From the NCBI RefSeq assembly GCF_900103885.1, contig NZ_FNIM01000010.1, positions 1-64,000 of the forward strand: DNA of 64,000 nt, written 5' to 3'. This document shows positions 45,846 through 54,870 of the stretch, one piece after another. Origin of the DNA: Actinomyces ruminicola. Its GTDB lineage: Bacteria > Actinomycetota > Actinomycetes > Actinomycetales > Actinomycetaceae. The position numbers were made by a program, and so were the translations under genes. The notes below the pieces were generated by a model. It searched no databases. It was not told the DNA's origin and worked only from the letters and a program-made list of their open reading frames with translations. Every line of letters starts with the position of its first letter. The first letter of the stretch is position 1.

Positions 45846-48800
45846 CTACCACCCGTCGTCCTCCCGCTCGACCTCCGCCAACGCATCGGTAAGGGCCTTC
45901 TTCACTCCGCTGGCACTGAGCCTGCGCTTCTTGACGCTGAGGCGTTTGAGCGCCTGATTGCAAAGATCCTCGGTGGAGACCCATCCGGCTGAGCCGGCAC
46001 GGACTTCACGCATCAGCGCCACCAGTTCACGGGGGTGGATCTCCTCGATGGAGTCCACGTGATCCAGCGCATGACGCCGGTAGTGCACGGGCATCCGGGC
46101 AGCGTCCATGCTCCGCCACACGAACCCTGCGGCATCGGTATAGGCGAATGCGTCGCCCAGCAGCGCATCGACCTTCTCCTCCCGGGAGCTCACCACTCGG
46201 GTGAGCCCGTAGGCACGGCAGAGCTTGACGATCAGCCGATGCCGGGTGAGTGGGGACTCGACGTCGCAGATGGCGCGAGCCGTCTCGACGACCTGTGCGC
46301 GTTCCGGCGAGTCCACGTCCTGTGCGCGGTTGAGCACCTCCAGCGGATACACGCCCACGGGCCGCCACTGCCGGTACTCCGTCGTGGTCAGTGGCGTAGC
46401 CTCTGAAGCAGCCGCAGCATCCGGCGCAGCGGGTTGCGTCTGCTCGGGCAGGGGCTCTGACGCCAAGACCTCCGTGGGCGTCGGCGCTGCCTCTGTCTCC
46501 GCCGCCGTGGGCTGCGGCCGGGAGGGCGGTGTCGGCGCCGACGCCGCCGACACCGAGGACATCGCAGACGCTGCATCCGGCGCGCCTCCCGAGGCGGCGA
46601 GCAGGCGCGCGGCCACGGCATCCGCATCAGCCACCCAGGTGGGCATCCAGACGCGCTCAATCCGCTCCCACCCCATGGAATGCAGCACATCGACCGGCAA
46701 CAGGTCCCGGTCAGTGGCGCTCGCCCGCCGGTTCCAGCCGGGCCCGTCCAGCAGCACCGCCACGCGCCTCCCCCCGGCCCCGGTGACCACCAGGTCGATC
46801 TCGAAGTCCGAGTGCCCGACGCCGGACATCACCTCCGCGCCCGCCTCCCGCAAGCGCTCGGCGATCTGGTCTCGGTGCAGGTCCACGGAGGCGACCGAGC
46901 GCGGTCGGCCGTGCGGCGCAATACCGCTGCGGGCCCGCCCCAGGTACTCGCGCAGGTCCTTCACCCCCTGGTGGGTGGAGCGCTCGGCGTGCAGGTCCTC
47001 CGGGTCGAAGCTGGAGAATACGACCACCTGCCTGCGGGCCCGAGTAATCGCCACATTCAGCCGCCGCTGACCGCCGGCCTGGCTCAGGGACCCGAAGTTG
47101 AGCGGCAGGTCGCCGCGCTCGTTGGCTGAGAAGGTCACCGACACCAGGATCGTGTCGCGCTCCTCCCCCTGAACATTGTTCAGGTTGCGCACGAACAGGC
47201 CATCAGGCGCCTTCAGCGCGTCAATGATGCGCTTGCGGCCGCTGTTTCGCAGCTCGGCCTCGATCAACTCGCACTGGTGATTGTTGAAGGTGATGATTCC
47301 CAGCGACGGGGTGGCCTGCGGTGATGCCTCAAAGCGCCTGCTGACCTCGTCTACGATCTGCCGGGCCTCCACGGGGTTGGTGTTGGGTCTGATACCGCGG
47401 TGCTTGGCCGTCTCGGCGCGGTAGTAGGTGCCGTTGACGCGCCGCAGCGAGATGCCGTAGCCGTCCGGCCCGTCGTCCGGAGCTGCGGCCATCACCAGTG
47501 GGCTCGGGAAGGACAGCAGCCTTCCGTCGTAGTAGTGCCGGTTGGAGAAGGCGATGAGTGACTCGACCCGGCTGCGGTAGTGCCAGGTCAGGCGGCGGGT
47601 TGGGAGGCCTAGCTCCAGGCAGCGGTCGAGGATCGAGTCCGCGCCGCCGTCCCCGGAGGCGCTACGACCAGTTGCGGCCGCCGTGCCCGGCGAGGGCGTG
47701 GGCGGCATCTGCTTGGGGTCCCCCACCACCACTGCGGTGTGGCCCCGCCCCAGGGCGCCGACGGCGTCGGCGACGGTGATCTGGGAGGCCTCGTCGAAGA
47801 CCACCATATCCACGTAACGCCTGTTCGGCGGGAAGAAGCGGGCCACCGAGTCCGGGGACACCAGGATGCAGGGGGTGATCGCGGTGATCAGGTCCCAGTA
47901 GGAGTTGACCAGCTCACGGACATTCAAAGTGCCCTTGCGGCGCTCGAGCTCGCGGCGCAGCTTCTCGGCGCGGTCCCCGGACTCGCGCAGCACGCGGTCG
48001 CGACGCCTCAGGACCTCATCGAGCAGCTCGGGCGCCAGCTGTTCGCGCAGGCTCGCCTGCAACCGCCGGTACTCGTCCAGCTGCGCCTCGTGCTTGCCCG
48101 CGTCGAAGCCGTCCAGCCCGCTACGGGTGGCGCAGGCGTTGAAGACTGCCTGCACATGCGGCGCCGCGGACGTCCCCATGGCCTCCACCAGTGCCTGGCG
48201 AGCCGCATAGTAGGACTTGCCCTCCTGCCCCGGTGCGTGCAGGTGCTCGCGATACGCCTCCAGCTCGCCCCGCGAGTCCGTCAGCTGGCGACGCAGTCCC
48301 GCCATTGCCGCGGCGTCGTGGCCGGGTGCCTGCAGCTCCAGTGCCCTGCGTAGCGCCTCGCGAACCCGGGTGGGGCGCATGCCGTTGTCGTGCAGGTTGA
48401 GCAGCAGGTCCCCGATGCCGGTCTCCTCGCCCAGGCGCCGGGCGACGACGTCGAGCGCGGACTGCTTCTCCGCCACGAACATGACGGTGCGCCCCAGCGC
48501 CAGGGAACGGAAGATGAGGTTGGCGACCGTCTGGGACTTCCCCGTGCCGGGAGGCCCCTCAACCACCAGGTTGCGCCCGGAGACGGCGTCGGCGATCACC
48601 TGGGCCTGGGCGGAGTCCGCCACCAGGGGCAGGTTCTCCACTACCTCATCGAGATCCGTCGCCGGCCCGGCCGCCTGATCCGCAGCGCCGGCGCCGGGAG
48701 TGCCGTCCAGCAGGCGCGCCACCAGCGGATTGGCGATTATGGTCGGCCAGTCCTCCGCGAGGTCCCGCCACATGCGGTAAGTGGAGAAGCGGAACAGCCC

Positions 48801-51023
48801 GAGGTGGACGGTGGGCTCGACGCGGTCGCGGCGACCTGCGGCACGCAGCTGCTGACGCAGCTTGTCCAGCGTGGCCTCAACATTGACGCCGTGGTCGTCG
48901 TATTCGGGCTCACGCAGCGCCGTCAGCTCGATGCCCGTATCCGCCTGGAAGCGCGCGAGCAGGGAGTAGTTGGGGGTGGACACGCCGGCCTCATCCAGCG
49001 ACACAATGAACGTGTCCCCCTCCCGTTCCAGCTTCACGGGGATAAGGATCAGGGGAGAGCGCACACGCTGACCATCGGCGTACCAGCAGAGCGTGCCGAT
49101 CGCGAGGTACAGGTTGTTCGCCCCGGTCTCCTCCAGGGTGGTGCGAGCGGATGCGGCCAGGTTCTGTAGGCGCCGCACGTACTCCTTGCTTCCAAGAACC
49201 GCACCCACGGTGTGCGCCTTCAGCAACTCCGTGGCGTCATCCGCCGCCTGCGCGGCGCCCCGGGCGGGCCTGCCGCCGAAGCCGGCTGCGGCCCTGAGGC
49301 CCAGGTTGTCGCGCTTGTTGACGATGTCCTCGAAGTCGCCGACGAGTTCCGGCGGCACCTTGAGCTCGATCGCTGAGCGCGCGGTGCGGTCGATCAGCGG
49401 GTTGCGCAGGGACAGGTCTAGCAGGGACCGTTTCCACTCCTCCACGCGCGCCGGTGCCGCATCCGCCGCCCGCCCGGTGCCCGGCTCGGGCGCCGGGCGC
49501 GTCTGGTCTGCGGGCGCGGGCGTCGGAGCGGACAGGCCCGCAGCATCCTGTTCCGCCCGGGCGGCGGACGGGGGCAGGGGCAGCTCCACGACGACGTCGT
49601 CCTCGTCGCGTTCGAGCACCGGCTGCGGCACCGCACCGCCGGAGCGTGCCGCAGCGAGCGGAACCACCAGGGTCAGTTCTGCGAGGGTGGCCTCCACGAT
49701 CTGCTGGGCCGCGTCACCCGGCGCGTGTAGCACCCCCGCGGGCGAGCACAGCGCGGCAACCGGGTCTATCAGTCCGATGCCGCCCTGCCGCACCCCTGCG
49801 GCGAAGGCCTCCGGGGAGCCATCCGTGCTCGCCGCGTCATTCCTCGCGTAGCCGAGCAGCACCGAGGCGGGCGTCAGCGCCAGCACCGGGTGGCCCCCGA
49901 GCTGTTCCAGGATGCCGGCGAGCAGGACTGCGACGTCGAGCGCGCTGCCGGAACGCGCATCCATGACCTCGCCCGCGGTGCGGACCGTAAGCGGATCCCG
50001 CCCTCGAAAACCACCCCCGTCCGCTGCGATGCCGCGACTGCGCAGTAGGGCGCAGGCCGCATCGGCAACGTCGTCGGGTGCAAAGGCGGCTGTACCCAGG
50101 CCGGCGCGCAAGCGCGCCTGTGCTGCCAGCGCCTGAACCGCAGGCTGATCGGGCTGGACGAAGGTCGCCAGCGCCGGGCCGGCCCAACAGTCGCCTCCGG
50201 TCTGCTGCCACTGGCGCGGGGGCAATGCGGACAGGGCATCAATCCGGCGGACCAGCTTCGCACCATCCCGAGTGCGCAGCTCCACGCGCACGTGCGCAGG
50301 ACCCGGCTGATCGACCTGCGCCAGGTTGTCCCGGTTCAGTTTCAAGGCCCTGCTGGTGTGCAGTTCGCGCTGCGCACCCGCGTCGCAGGTGAACCGCCAC
50401 GGCTCGACCAGCTCGTGGCCGCCGTCGTCCTCAATAATGGTCACGGTCGCCTCGACGGGGCCCGGGGCGCCTGCCGCAGAGTCGGGAAGGCTCAGGGCAA
50501 CGGATACCTCCGCCTCCAGGCCTGCGACCGCGTGCGCGTAGCCGATCACGGGCGCGCACTCGACCTTGATGTCGACGGCGTCGAGCGGGCCGCGGCGGGC
50601 GCCCCGGCCGTCGTCGATGCTGCCTATGAGCTCGCGTATCTGTTCACGCCCCGACTCAGCTCTAATGAGCCGCAGCAGCTCACTCACGGCCACCAGGGCC
50701 GCGAGGGTCTTGTCGGCGTCGAAACGAGCCCCGTGTACCGCTTGATTGCGGAAGCGGCGCACCTCGTGCAGCTTGCTGCCCGCGCCCGGTGGCAGCGGCA
50801 TGAGGTAGCGGCCGTTGGAGCCACGCGCGGTAAGGATGCGGATCTGGATGGACAGGTCCGCCAGGTCGGGGAGCTCCGGAACCGGGCCCGACCCGGCGAG
50901 CAGAGCACGCAGCATTTCAGGTGTGCAACGATTCCCCAGCGTGTTGCGCAGGTAGCGCTCCAGGTAAGGCGGGAGAACGCTGAGCATGCCGTGCAGGGCC
51001 AGGTCGTGATTACTGAGCTTCAT
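45846..51023 (-). CDS. HEPN-DUF4011-SF1 helicase-MTES_1575 nuclease, likely anti-phage protein
   Basis: 1725 residues. The N-terminus resembles the Swt1 HEPN domain with the RNase motif R-N-Q-A-V-H (Arg92 to His97, RX4H). A DUF4011-like region follows (WKRSLLDLSLRNPLIDRTAR). Next is an SF1 helicase split by a long insert: Walker A EGPPGTGKSQTVAN near residue 825, DEASQ near 1075, and NVAITRARRQVVVFSS near 1320. A Vsr-like REase of the MTES_1575 type lies near residues 1385-1480 (HSDFEIDLVVT, VAVLLDGPGWNRR, ATDRDLLPVDVL). The C-terminus is DUF3320-like. DUF4011-helicase-Vsr proteins are reported as single-gene defence systems (Hhe, from memory). I choose ATG 51023 because it begins the HEPN domain. 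Confidence 0.85.
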   Translation of the reverse strand: MKLSNHDLALHGMLSVLPPYLERYLRNTLGNRCTPEMLRALLAGSGPVPELPDLADLSIQIRILTARGSNGRYLMPLPPGAGSKLHEVRRFRNQAVHGARFDADKTLAALVAVSELLRLIRAESGREQIRELIGSIDDGRGARRGPLDAVDIKVECAPVIGYAHAVAGLEAEVSVALSLPDSAAGAPGPVEATVTIIEDDGGHELVEPWRFTCDAGAQRELHTSRALKLNRDNLAQVDQPGPAHVRVELRTRDGAKLVRRIDALSALPPRQWQQTGGDCWAGPALATFVQPDQPAVQALAAQARLRAGLGTAAFAPDDVADAACALLRSRGIAADGGGFRGRDPLTVRTAGEVMDARSGSALDVAVLLAGILEQLGGHPVLALTPASVLLGYARNDAASTDGSPEAFAAGVRQGGIGLIDPVAALCSPAGVLHAPGDAAQQIVEATLAELTLVVPLAAARSGGAVPQPVLERDEDDVVVELPLPPSAARAEQDAAGLSAPTPAPADQTRPAPEPGTGRAADAAPARVEEWKRSLLDLSLRNPLIDRTARSAIELKVPPELVGDFEDIVNKRDNLGLRAAAGFGGRPARGAAQAADDATELLKAHTVGAVLGSKEYVRRLQNLAASARTTLEETGANNLYLAIGTLCWYADGQRVRSPLILIPVKLEREGDTFIVSLDEAGVSTPNYSLLARFQADTGIELTALREPEYDDHGVNVEATLDKLRQQLRAAGRRDRVEPTVHLGLFRFSTYRMWRDLAEDWPTIIANPLVARLLDGTPGAGAADQAAGPATDLDEVVENLPLVADSAQAQVIADAVSGRNLVVEGPPGTGKSQTVANLIFRSLALGRTVMFVAEKQSALDVVARRLGEETGIGDLLLNLHDNGMRPTRVREALRRALELQAPGHDAAAMAGLRRQLTDSRGELEAYREHLHAPGQEGKSYYAARQALVEAMGTSAAPHVQAVFNACATRSGLDGFDAGKHEAQLDEYRRLQASLREQLAPELLDEVLRRRDRVLRESGDRAEKLRRELERRKGTLNVRELVNSYWDLITAITPCILVSPDSVARFFPPNRRYVDMVVFDEASQITVADAVGALGRGHTAVVVGDPKQMPPTPSPGTAAATGRSASGDGGADSILDRCLELGLPTRRLTWHYRSRVESLIAFSNRHYYDGRLLSFPSPLVMAAAPDDGPDGYGISLRRVNGTYYRAETAKHRGIRPNTNPVEARQIVDEVSRRFEASPQATPSLGIITFNNHQCELIEAELRNSGRKRIIDALKAPDGLFVRNLNNVQGEERDTILVSVTFSANERGDLPLNFGSLSQAGGQRRLNVAITRARRQVVVFSSFDPEDLHAERSTHQGVKDLREYLGRARSGIAPHGRPRSVASVDLHRDQIAERLREAGAEVMSGVGHSDFEIDLVVTGAGGRRVAVLLDGPGWNRRASATDRDLLPVDVLHSMGWERIERVWMPTWVADADAVAARLLAASGGAPDAASAMSSVSAASAPTPPSRPQPTAAETEAAPTPTEVLASEPLPEQTQPAAPDAAAASEATPLTTTEYRQWRPVGVYPLEVLNRAQDVDSPERAQVVETARAICDVESPLTRHRLIVKLCRAYGLTRVVSSREEKVDALLGDAFAYTDAAGFVWRSMDAARMPVHYRRHALDHVDSIEEIHPRELVALMREVRAGSAGWVSTEDLCNQALKRLSVKKRRLSASGVKKALTDALAEVEREDDGW

Positions 51024-51218
51024 GGATTTCGGTGCGGAGATGGTTGAGGTTGCCCTGAGCCACCGGGCGCTTGAGCGTATGCCCAGCACTCCCCGGCGGA
51101 CGGCTCCACAGGGCGGGGTGGAGCCGACTCGAGCAGGCTACCGGTTCCTCATGACACGAATTGCTAGCGGTTCGCTCCGCAGATCCTACTCAACGCCGTC
51201 GACGCACGATCTGGGCGG

Positions 51219-51809
51219 TCAGTGGAGCGAGGCGTCGGCCTCGGTTACCCGCCAGGCGTGGAAGGGAACGACCAGTCCGGCCCGACTGGGGGCACACAGG
51301 AAGGGGCCGGCCTGGGCGACGGCGCCCTCGGGGAAGGGCAGCAGGCGCACCATGCGCAGGGCGGCGGTGCCGTCGGGCGCAATGAGTCCCGCGCGCATGG
51401 TGAGGGCGTCACCCTTGCGGCTGACACGGATGCGCACGCGCTTGCCCTGCCAGTCGGGCACGGGGCTCACCGACCAGTCGGAGTTGCCGGCCGTGACGAC
51501 GGCGCCCAGCTGGCAGGCGCCGTCGGAGAACTCGACCCCCGCCTTGACCCAGTGCTCGGCGTCAACGCGCACCATGACCCCGGCCTGGTCGAAGTTCTCG
51601 GTGAAGGCCGCGGTCATATCCACCTCCACCGCGCTGTCCTGCACGAAGGGTGCCAGCAGGGCATGAGCGGAGTCCACGATGAAGCCGTAGCCGGTCCGGC
51701 GCCAGGCGTCCGACTTCTCCACGGCGGTGACCAGCAGGTCCCCGCCCCTCTCCTCGACGGCGGCGGGCGGGTTCAGCCAGTGGCCTGCGGACCAGGGAAG
51801 CGTCGTCAT
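51219..51809 (-). CDS. DUF1349 domain protein
   Basis: 196 residues with a concanavalin-like beta-sandwich. The typical block AFTENFDQAGVMVRVDAEHW followed by VKAGVEFSDG marks DUF1349 (regulator-of-Ty1/YesU-like). No signal peptide. The family probably binds sugars, but no activity is proven. Start ATG 51809. Confidence 0.85.
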   Translation of the reverse strand: MTTLPWSAGHWLNPPAAVEERGGDLLVTAVEKSDAWRRTGYGFIVDSAHALLAPFVQDSAVEVDMTAAFTENFDQAGVMVRVDAEHWVKAGVEFSDGACQLGAVVTAGNSDWSVSPVPDWQGKRVRIRVSRKGDALTMRAGLIAPDGTAALRMVRLLPFPEGAVAQAGPFLCAPSRAGLVVPFHAWRVTEADASLH

Positions 51810-51871
51810 GATCCGAGCCTAGCCGCGCTTGCCCCGCCTGTCGTGCGCTTGGCGCCGGGAAACGGCGCACC

Positions 51872-52747
51872 TCAGGCGCAGCGTCCCCGATACAGGCCGT
51901 TGCAGATGGGGCGGGAGCCGCAGCTCAGGCAGTCGCCGTCGAAGTGGGGCACGTGCAGCTGGGCGGCGGGGACCTCCCAACCGAGCGGGGCGCGCAGGCG
52001 CCAGGGCCTGCGGCCCTGAGCGGTGTAGGACAGGCCGGAGCGATGGGCCTGCACCGACTGGTTGCGCTTGGAGCCCATCCGGTAGGTGCGCCCGTCCTTG
52101 ATCAGCGTGGAGCCGGTCTCGATGAAGGTCATGGACACGTCCGCCTGCTCACACTGGGCGCGCAGGGAGCGGACCCAGTCGACATCGAGCGGGCGGGCGC
52201 CGCCGTAGTTCTCCCCGCCCACGATCAGTTGCTCGATCTGCCCATCGGCCAGGTAGCGGCCAAGCTCGATGGGGCCGATCAGGGGCGCGGCCATGGCGCC
52301 CTTGTGAGTGAAGGGCAGGTCGAGCAGCACGGGCAGGCGCTGGTCGGCGCGGCGCTGGTTCTCGATGGAGACGGAGAGCATGACATTGTCCCAGCCGTCG
52401 CCCCAGTCAGTGGGCAGGCAGCGGGCGACCCGGTGCGGGCGCTTGGTCAGCAGGAAGAACTTCACGTCCGGGCGGGCACGGATGATGTCCCAGGCCTCCT
52501 CGCGCCAGGGGTCGGCCTGGCGCAGAAAGAAGTCGCTGGTCATGCATACGCGCAGCATCTCTCCGGCGCGCACCTTGTAGGCGCCGGTGCGGTCGACGGC
52601 GAGCGGGTAGCGGAAGCCGTCGGACCCGACGCGGCGGATGAGCTCGCCGTCAACACCCCAGGAGGCGTCGCGGAACATCATGAAGCAGTGGTCGCAGCCC
52701 TCGGAGACGCGACGGCAGCCGTGCCAGGGATTCCAGGTGTCGTGCAC
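51872..52747 (-). CDS. DUF5131 (phage Gp37/Gp68-like) protein
   Basis: 291 residues. It opens TWNPWHGCRRVSEGCDHCFM, the family's Cys-x6-Cys-x2-Cys cluster motif, and contains FFLLTKRPHRVARCLP and IEQLIVGGENYGGARPLD. A second Cys set (CLSCGSRPICNGLYRGRC) closes the protein. The family shares features with radical-SAM-like enzymes and is often phage-borne. The reaction is unknown. Confidence 0.85.
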   Translation of the reverse strand: MHDTWNPWHGCRRVSEGCDHCFMMFRDASWGVDGELIRRVGSDGFRYPLAVDRTGAYKVRAGEMLRVCMTSDFFLRQADPWREEAWDIIRARPDVKFFLLTKRPHRVARCLPTDWGDGWDNVMLSVSIENQRRADQRLPVLLDLPFTHKGAMAAPLIGPIELGRYLADGQIEQLIVGGENYGGARPLDVDWVRSLRAQCEQADVSMTFIETGSTLIKDGRTYRMGSKRNQSVQAHRSGLSYTAQGRRPWRLRAPLGWEVPAAQLHVPHFDGDCLSCGSRPICNGLYRGRCA

Positions 52748-52931
52748 GATCCTCCTGTTGCGTCGGGCGGGCGAGGCCGAAGCGATACAGCCGGCAGACC
52801 TGCCGGAAGCGGAGCAATTTTACATCGATTCGAACCTATGGGGTGGCGCCAGTACGACACATCTCCCCCACTCGTCCCGCGCTATCCGGCTCGCCCCGCG
52901 CAGCCTCGGGAGAGACCGAGCTCTCACGACG

Positions 52932-52969
52932 GCGTGCGGCGCCCTCCACACACGGAGGGCGCCGCACGC
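52932..52969 (-). terminator. Terminator after the LpqH-like lipoprotein gene
   Basis: Perfect 16-bp stem (GCGTGCGGCGCCCTCC and complement) with an ACACAC loop, 29 nt past the stop at 52999 on the minus strand. Confidence 0.75.
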
Positions 52970-52998
52970 GGGCGAGAGCAGACCGCCGCCTGGTTGTG

Positions 52999-53574
52999 TC
53001 AGGGGCAGGTGATGGTGAACTCAAAGGGCTGGGTATCCGTCGAGCTACTCGGGGCGGCTTCGCCGGTGACGGTGTAGGTGGAGCCGTCGATCTCGGCCTG
53101 CACGCTGCCCGCGTCGCTGCTGTAGCCACCAATATTCGTGTAGTTAAGCGACTCTCCATCACCGGGGATGATGGTGATCAGCGAGACTTCACTCGTGGCA
53201 CCATCAACCACGAGGGATATCGACCTCACTCCCGGGTCGGTCAGTGCGGCGTCCAACGGACCAACCCCGATGACGGTGTTCCCGTCCTGCTCTCCGCACG
53301 CCACCCCGACGTTCTCGATCTCGAAGGGCTCGCCATTCAAGGTGCCGGAGAAGTCGCCGCCGACCTCGAAGTCGTCCGCGGAAAGACCCCCATCGGTTCC
53401 AGCGTCGGCTCCGGCGTCAGCTTCCGACTCGACAGTGGTAGCGGCCTGCTCCTCAGCCGACGGCGAGGCCGACTGCTCGGCGTCGTTTGAGCTGTTGCCC
53501 CCGCAGGCGGACAGCCCCAGGACGAGGGCGAACGCAGCGGTCATGGTGGCGGTCTTGACGATAGGAGTCTTCAT
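52999..53574 (-). CDS. LpqH-like (19 kDa antigen type) lipoprotein
   Basis: 191 residues. Signal peptide with lipobox LSAC (Cys near residue 24), then an acidic Ser/Ala/Glu linker. The globular domain starts with DFEVGGDFSGTLNGEPFEIE and has two cysteines, in VACGEQDGNTVIGVG and FEFTITCP, which likely form the disulfide seen in LpqH-type domains. Surface exposed; function unknown. Start ATG 53574. Confidence 0.75.
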   Translation of the reverse strand: MKTPIVKTATMTAAFALVLGLSACGGNSSNDAEQSASPSAEEQAATTVESEADAGADAGTDGGLSADDFEVGGDFSGTLNGEPFEIENVGVACGEQDGNTVIGVGPLDAALTDPGVRSISLVVDGATSEVSLITIIPGDGESLNYTNIGGYSSDAGSVQAEIDGSTYTVTGEAAPSSSTDTQPFEFTITCP

Positions 53575-53929
53575 ACTTGGGTTCCTGTCTGTTGGTCGGG
53601 ACGGGAGGACGGCGCCTCAGGGGCGCCCCAGCGGTGAAGCTACCAAGATTACGGTTCGGATGCACTCGCTCAGGCGTCCGGCTCAGTTCGGGGCCGGCAC
53701 CTACGTCTCCCCACATCAGGGTGCGCCGAGGACCGAGACGACACCTCACACTCTGAACTGTCGTCAGCAGCCATCGATCGACGCATTAGGGGCTCCTCGC
53801 GTTTGCGGGTGTGATGGCGAGCTTGTCTGGCCGAGGCGGCCGACGAAGGTGCTCAGGCGCCCGGCACCAGTAAGCAGGCGCGGCTCCATTCGCGGGCACC
53901 TAACGCGAGCGAGCCGGAGAGGGCCGGAT
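53575..53929. other. Gene-free spacer
   Basis: 355 bases between the LpqH-like start and element B. It must hold the lipoprotein promoter, but no clear motif stands out. The open frames on the plus strand have no ribosome sites or recognisable domains. Confidence 0.5.
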
Positions 53930-54054
53930 GATGGCACGGAAGACACCACTTTCAACCCGAGCCGGCTCGAGCCGCAAAGATGAACCGCATGATCACGCGG
54001 CTACGTCCCGCAAGCATCACCGCGACACGCCAAAGTGGTGCATTCTCTGACATC
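53930..54054. repeat. Long-arm inverted-repeat element, copy B
   Basis: Arms of 23 bp (53930-53952 and 54032-54054) pair at about 18 of 23 positions, with CACCACTTT perfectly paired. The interior is 79 bp. CCGCATGATCAC starts 33 nt after the left arm (53985). The arms share GAATGCACCACTTT-like sequence with copy A. It ends 40 nt past the alpha/beta hydrolase stop. Confidence 0.8.
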
Positions 54055-54093
54055 TTCGCGCGCTCTGCCCGCCGCACGGCCCGAGAGCGCCTG

Positions 54094-54798
54094 TCAGGAA
54101 CCCATTGCAGGCATTTCTTCGTCCGTCGTCAGAGCGGCCTCCTCCCACCGCACCACGGCATCCAGCTCCCCGGGCTCGTGCAACCAGTGGGCGCCGCCCT
54201 CCACCACCGTCAGGTCGGCGCCGAAGCGGCGGCAGAAGGCGCCCACCGGCTCACGCGGCAGCAGCTCATCTTGATCCCCCATGATGATCGACGTCGGCAC
54301 GCTCCAATTGGCCACCGCGTGGACCTCGGCGTAGATCAGGTAGCGCCAGGAGAGCACGCCCGAATCGGTGCGAATCTCGCCCTGCTCGGCCAGTGCCTCG
54401 CGCGACAGACCCGCCTGGCGCAGCATCTGCTCGATCAATCCGACCATGTCCAGCACCGGGGACTGCAGCAGCGCGAGCTCGAGGTGCGCATCGCGCAGCG
54501 CAACCAGAGACAGCCACGCTCCGATGCTGGTGGCGCGCAGCCCCAGCACGGGCCACCGCTGCCGCATCTGCGCCGCCAGGTCATGCAAGTAGGGCACGCA
54601 CTCCCAGGGCAGTAGTCCCTCAGGCAGGTCGCAGGCGACGGTCTGCCAGCCGGCCTGTGCGGCCCGGGCGGCGAATCCCTCGGCGTCGCGCCGCGAACCG
54701 CCGGCACCGTGAACGCACAGGAAGGCGCGCGGTGCCTGCTCACCCCAGATGGTGGCGTCACCGAGGCCGGGATCCCTATGCACTTGCTCGCCTGCCAC
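54094..54798 (-). CDS. Alpha/beta hydrolase
   Basis: 234 residues. The oxyanion loop is FLCVHGAGGSRRDAEGFA, the nucleophile elbow RATSIGAW has Ser near residue 91, the acid is in IIMGDQDELLPREP and the catalytic His is in VVEGGAHWLHEPG. All triad members are present. The substrate is unknown. Start ATG 54798, about 70 nt past the ddh stop on the same strand. Confidence 0.85.
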   Translation of the reverse strand: MAGEQVHRDPGLGDATIWGEQAPRAFLCVHGAGGSRRDAEGFAARAAQAGWQTVACDLPEGLLPWECVPYLHDLAAQMRQRWPVLGLRATSIGAWLSLVALRDAHLELALLQSPVLDMVGLIEQMLRQAGLSREALAEQGEIRTDSGVLSWRYLIYAEVHAVANWSVPTSIIMGDQDELLPREPVGAFCRRFGADLTVVEGGAHWLHEPGELDAVVRWEEAALTTDEEMPAMGS

Positions 54799-54870
54799 AA
54801 AAGCCAGCCTATCGATACAGGTCGCCCGGCGCCGCCTGAGCGAAGACGGCGCCGGGCGGGACGACCAGCA

